From positions 26,096,033 to 26,160,032 of the forward strand of contig NC_135170.1 of NCBI RefSeq assembly GCF_041146795.1: DNA of 64,000 nucleotides. The letters are read 5' to 3'. The number at the start of each line of letters is the position of its first letter. Positions within the stretch are counted from its first letter, which is position 1. Below the pieces are notes generated by a model. It had not been told where the DNA came from. It did no database searches and was given only the letters and a program-made list of their open reading frames with translations. Source of the DNA: Maylandia zebra (lineage: Eukaryota; Chordata; Actinopteri; Cichliformes; Cichlidae). This document shows, in pieces, positions 1-25,942 of the stretch. A program made the position numbers and the translations under genes.

Positions 1-248
1 TATATTTCTGGAAGAATGGTTTTCTTTTAAAGGTTAACTTAACTCTGCCATCACTAATGCTGAACACAAGAAGGGAGAACACAAAGGGAAAAGTGCTGTC
101 CTCATTTCACAGGACGATGTCCTGTAGGTATGAATCACGATTATTCTGAAGAAACTATCGTGTTAAAAATTGTATATGTGAATGTGACTTTTTTTAGAAT
201 AAAGAATAAATTAAACTCTTTACATTTCATGAAATCATAATGAAAGTG
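1..248. other. 3' flank of MYH copy 1
   Basis: No gene. The stretch is recognisably homologous to the regions downstream of copy 2 (about 21,150-21,340) and copy 3 (about 37,590-37,780), sharing a gacaatgtcct-like block and a ttctgaagaaact block. It shows that the duplicated unit extends past the polyadenylation site. Confidence 0.6.
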
Positions 249-254
249 TTTATT
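249..254 (-). terminator. Polyadenylation signal of MYH copy 1
   Basis: AATAAA on the minus strand, about 83 nt past the TAA stop. The same signal is at the same distance in copies 2 and 3, so the 3' UTR is conserved across the array. Confidence 0.75.
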
Positions 255-336
255 GAATTAATACATCATACGTGGACAATTTAACAGTTAGTTCATATTT
301 TATGAACACTGCCAAAAAGTTCCAAAAGAATGTGTC

Positions 337-11044
<10,708 letters not shown>

Positions 11045-11458
11045 GGTGGCACTTTAATCAAGACTGAAAATATGATCGATTGAAAAATAAATCATATGTT
11101 TGTTATGCAACCCACAATTAATCTCCATTGTTTTGGTTTTATGGAATTTACCTCAGCTGATGCAAACAGAAATTCCTTGGTATCCTGTGATCCTGTGTAT
11201 GTCAAGGCACTATAAAATAAGGTTAAAGGTAGATTCATGCACTTTTTATATTGACTTGTAGATTTTGTAAAAGACTTTAAGAATATATTTAAAAACAAAA
11301 TGTTCACAAAAATGTATCAGTGTGTAAAATAATTTAAGTAACTGATTACTAAAACAAATAATCTATTAACTCACAGCAGAGACATGGCAGAGGAAAATGT
11401 TGACTCTACTCACCTGCCTTAGAAGCCTTTCAGTTAGAGCAAACACTCAGAGCTCCTG

Positions 11459-11466
11459 CTTTTATA
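11459..11466 (-). promoter_or_regulatory. TATA box of MYH copy 1
   Basis: On the minus strand the sequence reads tataaaag, about 25-30 nt before the inferred first exon. A TGACCAAA-like motif lies roughly 50 nt further upstream (around 11,505-11,515) and is shared with the promoter of copy 3. An A-rich caaaaataagc stretch near 11,546-11,557 resembles a MEF2 site. Confidence 0.75.
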
Positions 11467-11469
11467 CAC

Positions 11470-13150
11470 ATCGGATCTGCTTCCTCAGCATTTGCAGCTC
11501 ACTAAGTTTGGTCAGGATTCTCTGACACCTTGCTGATAGATATGGTCAAAAATAAGCTAATGCGTCATTTTCTACACATCAAATTACCATTTTACAGAGG
11601 ATTTTAATAATAATACGTACAATAATAAATGTATATACATTTAATTTCTTTATTTTATTAAAGAACAAATTATATGCAATAATAATGGCAGATTAATTAC
11701 ATTATACTTAAATGGCATCAACTCAAATCTTTCTTTTATTAAAACTATTTTTACAATCAATATAATTATGGTTCTTATTTTTAAAAAAACAGTATTAAAT
11801 GTCATTTGGTTCATATTTCACTGAAAGTATATAAACTGCATTTTTAGGAGATCAGTAATGCCCACAAAATGTCTAAAGCAAATTATAATACTGTATTGCA
11901 TGGTTTGTAGATTATTTATTCAAATAAATGTTGAAGGGAAACAGATATTAAGTTCACATAGCTTATACTAAGCACATGCGTGTCCTGTTAATGTAATATC
12001 ACAGCCAGTAATGGATTTAAATTTGGAGAAGTCTTGAAATGTCACTGGTGTTCTGTTACAGAGCATAGAAATCTCAGACATCGGAAATAAAATTCATGGT
12101 AAGACTTTCTGTTTATGCCAGACAGGTGTTGTATATCTCCTGGGAAATACATAGGTTTTAATTTTTGATGTATTGAGTGAGTGCTAAATGATTTACAGAA
12201 GAGAAACCCTGTGGTTAACTTTCATTTCCAAGTTTTGCATGGAGTTGGCTTAATATTTGCCATCTTACCAGCAGCTTGCCAGCTTATTTGAAAATAAATC
12301 CAGCAAAGGGAAGCGATTTGTGTTTGGCACAAGAGAAAGATGTATTTATAGGACACATTTAGAAATGATATTAACACCATAACCCAACATAAGCTTAATC
12401 TTAATTTATGTACTTTCTTTCTCTCTTTTTATTGTTTAATATTCATATTTAATTTGCTAAAAAGTATGGATTTATAGATAAGGGATAAAGTACAAGATGT
12501 TGTGCATTTTAACTATAACTCTTGGAATCAGGCAGCAGAGCAAAAAAAAGAAAAAAAGAAATTGCAGAGTAGACACATGTGATTAAGGAGGAGCTATAAC
12601 CAAAACAGGAAAACAACTGACTTCATCTGTTTCCTTTTAGCCCTGGCATTACAGAAGAGCATGACTCCCTTCCGAACCATTGTATAAATGACCACTTTGC
12701 TATCACTTGCTACCCATACAGGCACTAATATTTATGTAATATATATTTGATTGAACCCCGACCACCCCAAATAAAAAAAAATTGTAGGCAGACTTTGTCA
12801 GATACTGACCATAAAAAATCATCATGGTTAGATTTATAAATGAATTTAAATACAGTAAATACAATACAGAGATAGAGTTAAAATAATTATTGTGAGTTTG
12901 AGAAGGGAGAGGAATAGCAAGGAGTGAAGTCAAGGTTTTGCTGAACCATCTTAACTCCTTCCCTACTCTTTCTTCTTTGCTTCCATGATAATTCTTAAAT
13001 TTGCTGGTCATAATGTAATGCTATATGGTTCTTTTACAACAAAAGACAAAAGATTGTAGGTTTTCTTTTCTTATCAAAGAACAGTAAGTACAGATGATGT
13101 AGTTCCTGTATGTTATGCAACCCTTCATAGAATCATAATCAGCAGGATTA
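11470..13150. other. Upstream intergenic flank of MYH copy 1
   Basis: AT-rich, no coding signal. The part at about 11,950-12,330 aligns by eye with 27,884-28,320 upstream of copy 2: it shares aatttggagaagtc, gaaatgtcactggt and gttgtatatctc blocks and a ggcttaatatt-gccatctta block. So the duplicated unit includes at least 0.9 kb beyond the promoter. I see nothing else in the remainder. Confidence 0.55.
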
Positions 13151-13440
13151 AACAACAAACATCCATGAGTGCATCAGGAAGATGGCCACAACTAATAGTG
13201 TACTTAGTGAATACGTCAGGCAGTTGAAACCCAAAAAAGAAGAGGAACAAGAACAGGAACCACCATGGAAGGATGGCGCCTGCCTTCTACCTTTGTTAGA
13301 AGAATTGGCTGATATCAAGAAATCCTACCAATGGCTGTACATAACTGGACTGAAATATAGCACAGAGGCACTAATCATAGCAGCACAGGAACAAGCTCCT
13401 GGCACAAGAGTCATAGAGACCACACTAAAGGGTGGATCAG
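13150..13440 (+). mobile_element. R4/Rex6-like LINE fragment (C-terminal part of ORF)
   Basis: An open frame from 13,182 encodes a segment rich in K/E followed by SYQWLYITGLKYSTEALI and AAQEQAPGTR, the signature between reverse transcriptase and C-terminal domain in a common fish LINE with a restriction-like endonuclease. The same family recurs at 29,510-30,060 and 32,490-34,065. It is truncated on both sides and joined directly to an unrelated L1 end. Family assignment from memory of motifs, not a search. Confidence 0.6.
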
Positions 13441-14480
13441 AACCCCAGTCAAACTGAATCGCTGGTCGCCTGTCATCCCAGATAGCTGCAGTAAATGTTT
13501 AGACGAGAAGGGCACTCTTTTTCACTGTGTATGGAGCTGTCCAAAATTACAGCAGTACTGGAAATCAATCACGCAAACTTTATCTAAGATTGTTGGAGTA
13601 AATATACCTGTTGAAGCAAAAATGTGTGTGTTGGGTATATACCCAAAGAATTGTGACTTTAGAAAATGATACTTGGTGCTGAGTTTTTTGTTTTGTAATT
13701 TTGTTTTGTTTTTTGTTTTTGTTTTTTTTTTTGGGGGGGGGGGGGTGTGTAGGGGGGGGGGGGTTGTTTTGTTGTTTTTTTTGTTTGTTTGTTTTGTTTT
13801 TTGTCTGTTTCTTTGTTTTTGTTGTTTTTATTTTTCGTTCGCATCTTGCTTTGTTTGTACCCAATGGATTCACTTTGCCAAATGGATCATCATGGCCTTG
13901 CCGTATTGGTCCATTTGATCGACCTTTGTTGTTATTATTTATTTTATTTTATTTTCAGTTGTTACAGACGGGACAGACATGACTGAGGGATAGGAAAGGG
14001 AGAAAGAAAGATGAAGGAAAAGAAAAACAGAAGGGAAGAGGGACAGTGAGAGAGGGCACTTAAAAAGAGAAAGAAGAGAAAAAAAAGAAAAAGAAAATCT
14101 CCTGGATCACCTGTTGAGAGAAAAAGAAGAGAAAACAAGCAAAAAAACAACAACAACAGAGCAACATACTAAAAACAAAACCATCACATTAATCTAGCTA
14201 AGTGTAAACAGCAGTAAATACGAAATGTTGAATGTTGTCGTGTAGCAAGCAGGACCGACAGCGCACATTGTGCATGGAAATAGCAGCCAATAAAGGTGTA
14301 GTTTATGTCTGTGAACAGTGGACACCCGTGTGCACCTATTACAAGGTTTCCCCATGTAATAGCCCTGTCCCACAAGGCATGAAGCAGGCATGGAGGAGAT
14401 CCAGGCCCCAGACATCCAGAGGCCCCAGAGTGCGAGAGCCCAAGGAGGACCACCGGAGGGGCAGCTAAACATTTTCTAAC
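13441..14480 (+). mobile_element. L1-type LINE 3' end (ORF2 C-terminus plus 3' UTR), degenerate
   Basis: From about 13,455 the plus strand encodes a CxxC, then H, then C arrangement followed by a tryptophan-containing helix (KLQQYWKSI), typical of the C-terminal cysteine motif of L1 ORF2. It is followed by T/G homopolymer-rich sequence (13,680-13,830), a purine-rich tract (13,980-14,130) and a G/C-richer block (14,180-14,470) that looks like a LINE 3' UTR. Stops and frame shifts are present. The boundary with the R4-like fragment near 13,440 is abrupt. Confidence 0.5.
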
Positions 14481-14614
14481 CCCATATCGTCTACCACTGA
14501 TAGTGGTCTACAGTCCAGAGTAATCCATTTTGTGAGAGAATTTGTAAGATGGTCCGATGTTGACTTACTAATTTTGGTCCTGAAGTCAGTCATTTCATCA
14601 AGTTTGGTCTGCCA

Positions 14615-14967
14615 ATATGGAACGCCAGGACTGCCATAATGAATTAATTAAATACACCATTAAATAATTAATTAAATGTGGCAATAATTAATTAAAATTG
14701 GAACTAATTAATTAAATAAATAGTTATGACACATGTAATTAATTAATTATTGACACATTTAATTAATTATTTATGTATTTCACATTTTAATTAATTATTG
14801 CCACATTTAATTAATTAATTATTGCCACATTTAATTAATTATTTATGTATTTCACATTTTAATTAATTATTGCCACATTTAATTAATTAATTATTGCCAC
14901 ATTTAATTAATTATTTAATGGTGCATTTAATTAATTCATTATGGCAGTCCTGGCGTTCCATATGCCA
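14615..14967. mobile_element. AT-rich palindromic element (MITE-like) with long terminal inverted repeats
   Basis: The ends are near-perfect inverted repeats: tatggaacgccaggactgcc at 14,616-14,635 returns as its reverse complement at about 14,941-14,962, and pairing continues inward for at least 75 bp through the attaattaaat blocks. The interior is a tandem array of taattaattaaatgtggcaa-like units. A tgccaa hexamer on each side may be a target duplication. No coding capacity. Confidence 0.75.
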
Positions 14968-15623
14968 ACACCTTTTGTTGGAACTCGAATTGCTAGTGCT
15001 AACGGCTCCAACAGTTTCTATGCTTGCTGCAACATGTTTTGCATTTAGATGGTACCGTAAGGTGCTACAGTGCTCAAAACTATGCACATTCGAATGCAAA
15101 GTGTGATTAAATGTGTTAATATTTTTTTACGCATTTTCAAATAAATTAAGTGCAATTAACGCATTATATGTCCACCCCTACACACCAAAAAAATTCCAAT
15201 TGGTGGTTTGACTCCTCACCAGAGTGGGTAAGAGAACAGGGCACTGTTGAAATGTTACTATGCAAGTAACCCCAGAGGAAGGGGTTGCTAGAGATCGACA
15301 AGGTAATACCACACAACTGCTACGGCAAGGGGCAGCCAGGTCATGAGGGAGATATCATCACCCCCTAAGTATGGTGGAAGAAGGAATGTTGAGTGCAAGA
15401 GCAGCCTCTGTTGCCGGTTACCAAGACTACGTGAGGTACCCTCTGAAGGTTTAAGATGTGAATGCAGCACTACGTACAATCCCTACTGTGACCATCATTG
15501 AAACCAACCCTCTGATCTACACCACAGCAGCAGCAATCAGATGCTTGACTACAAGATGAGTATGAACAGTATTAACAGTACTAACCCTAACCCATCCACA
15601 GGGGTGAGAGGAGAATTATACAA
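14968..15623. other. Non-coding, repeat-derived sequence
   Basis: The part to about 15,180 has features seen at hAT element ends in fish (gtgcaattaacgcatta, then cacccctac). The part from 15,181 to 15,623 shows no family I recognise and no coding signal. Confidence 0.35.
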
Positions 15624-16107
15624 TGTTACAGCCCCTGGCTTTAAAGAAGAAGTGAGGCAGACCAATTAGCAACTGATTGGTCACACCTGCACCTTTAAAA
15701 GGCTGAGGAACAGTGTGCAGTTGCCCCGTATTGCTTTTGTCTTTGAGTTTTCTTTGTGGAAGCCTGACTCAATTGTGAGATTTACTTATATAATGTTAGT
15801 TTTACTGAAGCCTGAAAGGTTAATTTTGATTTCTACTGTTTGAAACCTGAAGTGAAAGCCGTTTGGGTTTTGCTCCTCCCCTGTGTTTTGTTTTATTTGT
15901 TTTTCTGTTAGTCAGTTTAGTTAGAAAGTCTTTCTAACTATTATTATTATTCTATTATTTTCTTTTAAGTAGTTAGACACACACGCTTTACTAGAAAAGT
16001 GGTTTGGTATTGGTTGTTTGTTGGTTTGGTAATATAACAGCCTTTTAATCTTACCATCATGACACTATCTTTTATGTTACCTTCTCTGACCTCTAGGACT
16101 CCTAACA
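15624..16107 (+). repeat. 5' LTR of a degenerate LTR retrotransposon
   Basis: Begins TGTTA and ends TAACA, the short inverted termini expected of an LTR, spans about 484 bp, and is followed at once by a primer-binding site. No matching 3' LTR is visible downstream, so the element is broken. Confidence 0.7.
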
Positions 16108-16111
16108 TAAG

Positions 16112-16128
16112 TGGGGGCTCGTCCAGGA
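16112..16128 (+). other. Primer-binding site, tRNA-Pro type
   Basis: tgggggctcgtccagga matches the complement of the 3' end of tRNA-Pro except at one position. It sits four bases after the LTR, exactly where reverse transcription is primed. Confidence 0.75.
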
Positions 16129-16206
16129 GACACAAACAGGGTCCCTGTGTCTGGAGCTGAAAATGTTTTTGGCTTAGGGTAGTCTTTTCATTAGTGTTCA
16201 AGTGCT

Positions 16207-17316
16207 ATGTTGGCTATATTTTGTTTGGCATGCTTTTTAGCGGCTCCGTCTTTTGAACATCTTAATAATTGCCACGAGTGGGATTTGCTGCACATTGTGG
16301 ACCACTTTAAGTTGCAGGTCCCAACACCAGTCCTTAAAAGTGATTTAAAAGCTCTAGTAGTAGCCAAGTTGATGGAAGCTGGTTTGATTCAAGCACCTGA
16401 TCTGCCTGAGGATTCTATTGTGCCAAGCCAAGCTGCCTTGTTTCAAGAGGACCATAAAGATGGTCACAGTGTGGATGGTGAGGTGGATGAGTGGGGGAAG
16501 ACAGCTTGTACACTCCCTAGCTATGATCCACTGTCTTCTAGGACTTCAAAAGGCCAAGATGGAGCTTGGCTAAAAGTGTTGTTATGTCTCCATTTGGAGG
16601 CTGAAGAAAATGGCCAGGCCAGGCGAGCTCAGCTGGAGCTTGAAATTAGGTGGCTGGAGATAGAGGCAGACAAAGCAGTAAAGCTGCGCAAGCTTGAGAT
16701 GGAGTCCCAGCCTCTGCTGACTCTGTGGGTTCTACCCCCATGTCTGCTACAGCATTTGATGTCAGCAACCTAGTGCCAGCTTTTAGAGAAGCTGAAGTTG
16801 ACTCATATTTTGCAGCATTTGAATGCATTGCTGGTGCTTTGCAGTGGCCTAGTGATATTTGGCTCCTTTTGTTCAGTGCAAACTTTCTGGTAAAGCTCAA
16901 ATGGTGGTGGCCATTCTTCCTTTAAAAGACAGTCTAAATTATCAGTGTTAAAGCAGATGTCTTGCAGGCTTATGAGTTGGTCCCTGAAGCTTATAGACAG
17001 AAGTTTCGACAACAGAGGAAACCTTGTGATCAAACTTATTTGGGATTTGCCAGAGAGAAGGGAATCATCTTTGATAAGTGGTGTCTTGCATCAAAAGCCA
17101 ATGATTATGACTCCCTATGTGAATTAATGCTTCTGGAAGACTTTGAAAACTGCATCCCTGAGCATGTTGTTTTGTATTTGAATAAACAGAAGGTGGCCAA
17201 GCTTGAAAAACAGTCAAATTTCCAACAGAGTCCCGCAATGAGGTCCTTGGTTGTGGTGATAAGATTCCTGACCCTTGTTTTGAACCTTTCATTTTTGATG
17301 GATTGGTGTCACTGAC
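16207..17316 (+). pseudogene. Degenerate gag of the LTR retrotransposon (SCAN-like capsid region)
   Basis: An open frame from 16,207 to 16,773 encodes a gag-like N-terminal part. The frame then shifts, and 16,962-17,316 encodes a segment with AYELVPEAYRQKF and FAREKG motifs, as in SCAN-like capsid domains of Gmr1-type gypsy elements in fish. At least one frameshift lies between the two parts. Family assignment is by motif recall. Confidence 0.6.
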
Positions 17317-18300
17317 AGCTGATCCCCCTGATCAGAAACCAGTAAGTATTTTGAGGGACACTGGAGGATCCCAGATTGTCATTCTCTCTAGCGTCATACC
17401 TTTTTCAGCAGAGAGTACCTGTGGTTTCAACTCTGTTCTGCATGGGATAGAGCTGGGCTACGTTCCCAGGCCAGTTCACAAAGTCTATATAAAATCAGAC
17501 ATAGTTACAGGATTTTTCCCTGTTGCCATTTTCCCTGCCTTACCAATAGATGGTGTGGCCATGTTAATGGGGAATGACATTGCTGGAAGTTTAGTACTTC
17601 CATGTCTGGAGGTTTTAGACAATCTCCTAAATCAGAAGACCACAGACTTCTTCAGACTTCCTTCCAGATTTCCTAATTTTCAGAGGAGGGTAAACTTTAA
17701 ACTGAGGAATACAATGTTTTGTTACTTCTAGATAAGGTAGAGCCAGAGGAGCCTCAGGGGCCTTGAAGAACACATTGCTCCCCCTGACCAGAAAACACTT
17801 GTTCTCAGCCCTACAAGCTGACGAAACATTACAAAGCTGTTTCAATCGTGTGGTAAGTGCTGATTAACCCAATAAAGACCAACAAGCCTATATTATAAAA
17901 CAAGATGTTTTAATGCATGAGTGGTCTCCATCAGTTGCAGAAAGTGCAGTTAAACAGATTGTTATGCCAACCATATATAGACATAAAGTCTTGTCCCTGG
18001 CTCATGCCAGTGGTCTGGAAGTGTGTCACAAAAACGTACTGGGTTTGATTAAAGCATTTTTTTTTAGCCTGGTATGAAGTATGATGTTTCAAAGTTTTGT
18101 CAATTTGGTTTACCATACTGCTGGTAAACCAAATCAGGGGATACACTTAGCTCCATTATGTCCTATTCCTGTAGTGGATCAGCCATTTGAACATGACCAT
18201 GTCATAGTACACTGTGTTGGACCACTACTGAGAGCAAAGTCTGGAAATCAATATCTGCTTACCATCATGTGTGCTGCTCTACGTTTCCCTGAGGCACTCT
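17303..18300 (+). pseudogene. Degenerate pol: retropepsin then integrase, reverse transcriptase missing
   Basis: 17,303-17,650 carries a protease-like segment with a DTGG active-site motif and the downstream MGNDIAG motif. From about 17,920 to 18,300 the sequence resembles an integrase zinc-binding and catalytic-core start (CPIPVVDQPFEH, then LLTIMCAALRFPEA). The reverse transcriptase and RNase H that should lie between are absent, so an internal deletion near 17,740-17,870 removed them. Stops interrupt the frame. Confidence 0.6.
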
Positions 18301-18571
18301 GTAGTCTATTTAGACTTACAGGCCAGTGGACACTCTTTCAAATGCAGCAGTTAACTCAGATGACAAATCAGTGAAGGTAAAAAGATATCTAGGAAAGAGG
18401 GTATTGGATTTTTTTAGCCAGATTGTTTAAGAGTGTTGATGGAGAAGTATAGAGAATGTCAGAAAGGGCTGGACTGTGTCTGGAGTAAGCATATTATAGA
18501 ATGCCAAGAGAGTGGGATCCTTGTTTGCAAAGGTGATGGACAGGCTGACAGATTAAGTCAGGCAGAAGTCT
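18297..18571. other. Junk junction carrying a Penelope-like scrap
   Basis: About 48 bp (18,297-18,345) match the GIY-YIG region of the Penelope-like element at 31,804-31,855, including the shared run acaggccagtggacactctt. The rest, to 18,571, is unassigned. Confidence 0.45.
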
Positions 18572-18579
18572 CCATAGAC

Positions 18580-19731
18580 CAGGGGTCGGCAACCTGCGGC
18601 TCCTTATAGTGCGGCTCCGTGTGGTTTGGGAAAATAAATTAGAAGTATTTAGCTGAAGTGTATTTTATTTATGTTAGTTCTTTTTTTAACTTGTAGTTCT
18701 AAATTGGAAGATTATTGTGATATTGAAATATTAAAAATACAATTATATTCTTTTATTTTTTCATCGCTCAAAATAATCGTCACACTCGTGGAAGCCGGTG
18801 TACCCACCAAAACGCCATGCATTTATCAAGACTTTCAACCCCAGGTAGGCCAATTATGGCCCTTCGGATCCATGTTATGTCAGCAGCTGTTCTCTACCGT
18901 GAACTATGTTAAAAACAAACCCTGCTCACGCCTCACAGATGAAAGCTTACAGTCTTGCGTAAAGATGAAAGTGATTTCGTAAAGCCCCGATTTGCAGACG
19001 CTGTGCGCAGAGGTTCAGGAGCAGAAGTTCCATTGTAAAGATACCACGGCAGACCCGACGATGTTTGCATGAAGATGCTTTTCAGCATCTCTTTATTGAC
19101 CACTTTTCACACACGGTTGCTGTATGCATACAGCCGGCTGTGGCTTTTCAGCTCACAGCCCGACACACACCAACACAACAGCATAGATAGCACAGACGTT
19201 AAGGCGGCGAGGCGTGATTGCGGGTGCTGCTCAGGTGCGTCCCCTCCCCTGCAGCGGCGCTGCAGACCGCACCCGACCACACACATTAACCTGGTAAAAT
19301 ACATATTTAGGCAGAATTTTGCAAATATCTATTTTTCATCTTTTAGCAGCATAGTGCTTTTTTTCCCAATTATTTTTTAAAAGTCAGGTCAAGGCTCCAA
19401 AAGCCCAAAGGCGATATAAGGGTGGCGGCTCACAACAGTTTTTGTTTGCTACATGGATCATTTTAGTTCAGCGTCTTTCCTTTTGTTATATTTCTTTAAG
19501 AGTTCAAAATGTGTTAATTACATAAATAAAATGTAATTTTCTCTGTAGCACTTCTTTGATTTCATAAGCAACACACGTTAGTTGTTCACACAAAGCATAA
19601 AGGTAAAAAACAAAATATTCAGTGTTATCTTCATTTTAGATGTCAAAATGTATTTGCGGCTCCCAGTGTTTTCTTTTGCGTGGAAACCGGGTCCAAATGG
19701 CTCTTTGGATGTGAAAGGTTGCTGACCCCTG
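18580..19731. mobile_element. hAT element, internally deleted, with 8-bp target-site duplication
   Basis: Terminal inverted repeats caggggtcggcaacct and aggttgctgacccctg flank 1,152 bp. The 8-bp direct repeat ccatagac lies immediately outside both ends (18,572-18,579 and 19,732-19,739), diagnostic of hAT transposition. Inside, around 18,840-19,000, is a remnant of the C-terminal dimerisation region of a hAT transposase (CQQLFSTVNYVKNK, SRLTDESLQSCVKM), with the frame broken. It inserted into already decayed sequence. Confidence 0.9.
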
Positions 19732-19739
19732 CCATAGAC

Positions 19740-20098
19740 TATGATGTTGGCAGATGACTGTTTGATCTGTAGTGAAAAAATAGGAAGTGGATGGAAGAGA
19801 ACCTAGAGAGTTGGAAGTACACTAAAAAGAAATATAAAATTCAGTAGAACCAAACAAACAAACAAACAAACAAAAACGTGTGAATGAGAAGAAGACAGAT
19901 GTAACAGTCTCTGGGTCTTTGAATGTTAATTTATCTGTAGTCCAGTCTCTATGTCAAGTATTTCAGTCTAGGTTCAGTATGTGTTGTTTTATCCTATTTC
20001 TGTTGTATCCTATGAATATATTGTCTGTGTCCCCCTCTGTTTTTTGTCATGTTTTATCTATCTAGGGTAGTTAGGATCCTGTCTTGTGAGTCATGCTC
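19740..20098. other. Intergenic, unassigned
   Basis: No coding signal. Contains a short (CAAA)n run at about 19,849-19,875. Confidence 0.4.
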
Positions 20099-20151
<53 letters not shown>

Positions 20152-20152
20152 T
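20099..20152. repeat. (GATA)n microsatellite
   Basis: About 13 tandem tetranucleotide units, at the outer edge of the 3' flank shared by MYH copies 2 and 3. Confidence 0.95.
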
Positions 20153-20154
20153 TT

Positions 20155-21350
20155 CTTCTGAGCATGAGATGTGCCGTGGGGGAGATATCAGATTTTATTA
20201 GGGGCCTGTATAATTCATTTGATGACTGCCCATTTTCAGTTTAGGTAAGCTCTACTGCATGATTAAAAATAGAAAGCCACCAGCATGTCACGGCTGAGCA
20301 GCCAGTGTGTTTGTGGAGCAGACCCAAATACAGACACCGGGGAGAAGCACAGCAAGTGTGGCCTTATGTGTCAGTAAGCATAAACAGATGTCAGAGACCT
20401 CTGGAATATAAATAAAGTTGACCATGTGCCTGTGCAGTTGGCTGATTTAATCAGTAATGTGTGGCTTGTGTTTTAATCACATTCTCATGCTTTGGTTTTA
20501 TGTGAAGGACATAGTGCATTGTGAATTTGCCAATTTAGAATGTATTGCTCATACTGTAAGTGTTTGAAGAAACCCTTGGGAAATATGCAATATGTAGCTT
20601 TGTTTTTGTGTTGCAGTAATAAGAGAAATTTGTGTTTACTTTCTGTAATGCTTATTCTTCGTGAAAGCTCAACAACACTTCTTTTGAAAGGCAATGTAGT
20701 ATGGCATGACAATCTTACTGACAGTTGTCAAAACAAATTAGTGAATTAGAGAGAATTAACTGTATAAATGGAGGCTATATTAGGTTTATAACAGTATTAT
20801 ATCAGTGGCATAGCTTTGTGTCCACACTTGAACTGCCTCAAAATTAAACTATAAAATGCTAACTACAGATTTCAGTCTGTCTTTTTTTTTATGTACGTTT
20901 CTCAAAAGTTATTGCAACTGTGGGGTCTTATTTTGACACTTCTACCTAATGTCCCTATCAAAGTTTGGTAATAACATACATTTGGACCTTTTATTATCAG
21001 CCTTTATATACTGGTGTATCTCAAGGAATATTTTTATAACTGTAAATAGATAGAATTAAGAAGTCAAAATCAGGCATCTTCAGTTTAATTTGAAGATGCC
21101 TGATTGAATTTGTGCTAATATGAACCTCGTTTTTTAAAAATATTAATCTAACCATGCCATGACTAATGCTGAAAGCTAGGGAGAACACTAAGAAGAAGCA
21201 CTGTCCCCATATGAAAGGACAATGTCCTGTAGCTATAAATCATAAATCATAAATTCTGAAGAAACTACTGTGTTGAACATTGTATTTTCCAATTGAACCT
21301 TTGCAGAATGCAGAGTAAATGATACTGAATAAATATCATTAAATCATAGT
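20155..21350. promoter_or_regulatory. Conserved 3' flank of MYH copy 2 (possible regulatory block)
   Basis: Aligns with 36,316-37,780 downstream of copy 3. The best-kept part is 20,163-20,580: shared blocks include gagatatcagattttatt, gcatgattaaaaatagaaag, tatgtgtcagtaagcataaacagatg, aatcagtaatgtgtggcttgtg and catactgtaagtgtttgaagaaacc. The shared ttaaaaatag fits the MEF2 consensus and cagatg is an E-box. No open reading frame explains the conservation. Regulatory function is an inference. Confidence 0.45.
21071..21102. repeat. Perfect 12-bp inverted repeat (hairpin)
   Basis: caggcatcttca and tgaagatgcctg separated by 8 nt. The equivalent place in copy 3 (about 37,216-37,245) keeps the left arm only in part and has lost the right arm. 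Confidence 0.8.
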
Positions 21351-21357
21351 CAAAGAG

Positions 21358-21363
21358 TTTATT
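21358..21363 (-). terminator. Polyadenylation signal kept in MYH pseudogene copy 2
   Basis: AATAAA on the minus strand, about 82 nt past the TAA at 21,447-21,445, matching the position in copies 1 and 3. Confidence 0.65.
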
Positions 21364-21444
21364 AAATCAGTACATCATAAGAAGTCAATTCAACAGGTAG
21401 TTCATATTTTATGAATGCCGTCAAAAAGTTTCAGAGGATGTCCA

Positions 21445-25942
<4,498 letters not shown>

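Noticed and set aside
13580-13986. Overlapping frames made of F/G/V or K/N/P runs
   Set aside because: They are translations of T/G homopolymer sequence in the L1 3' region and have no protein character.
13962-14156. Short minus-strand frame rich in L, F and S resembling a membrane segment
   Set aside because: It is the complement of a purine-rich low-complexity tract.
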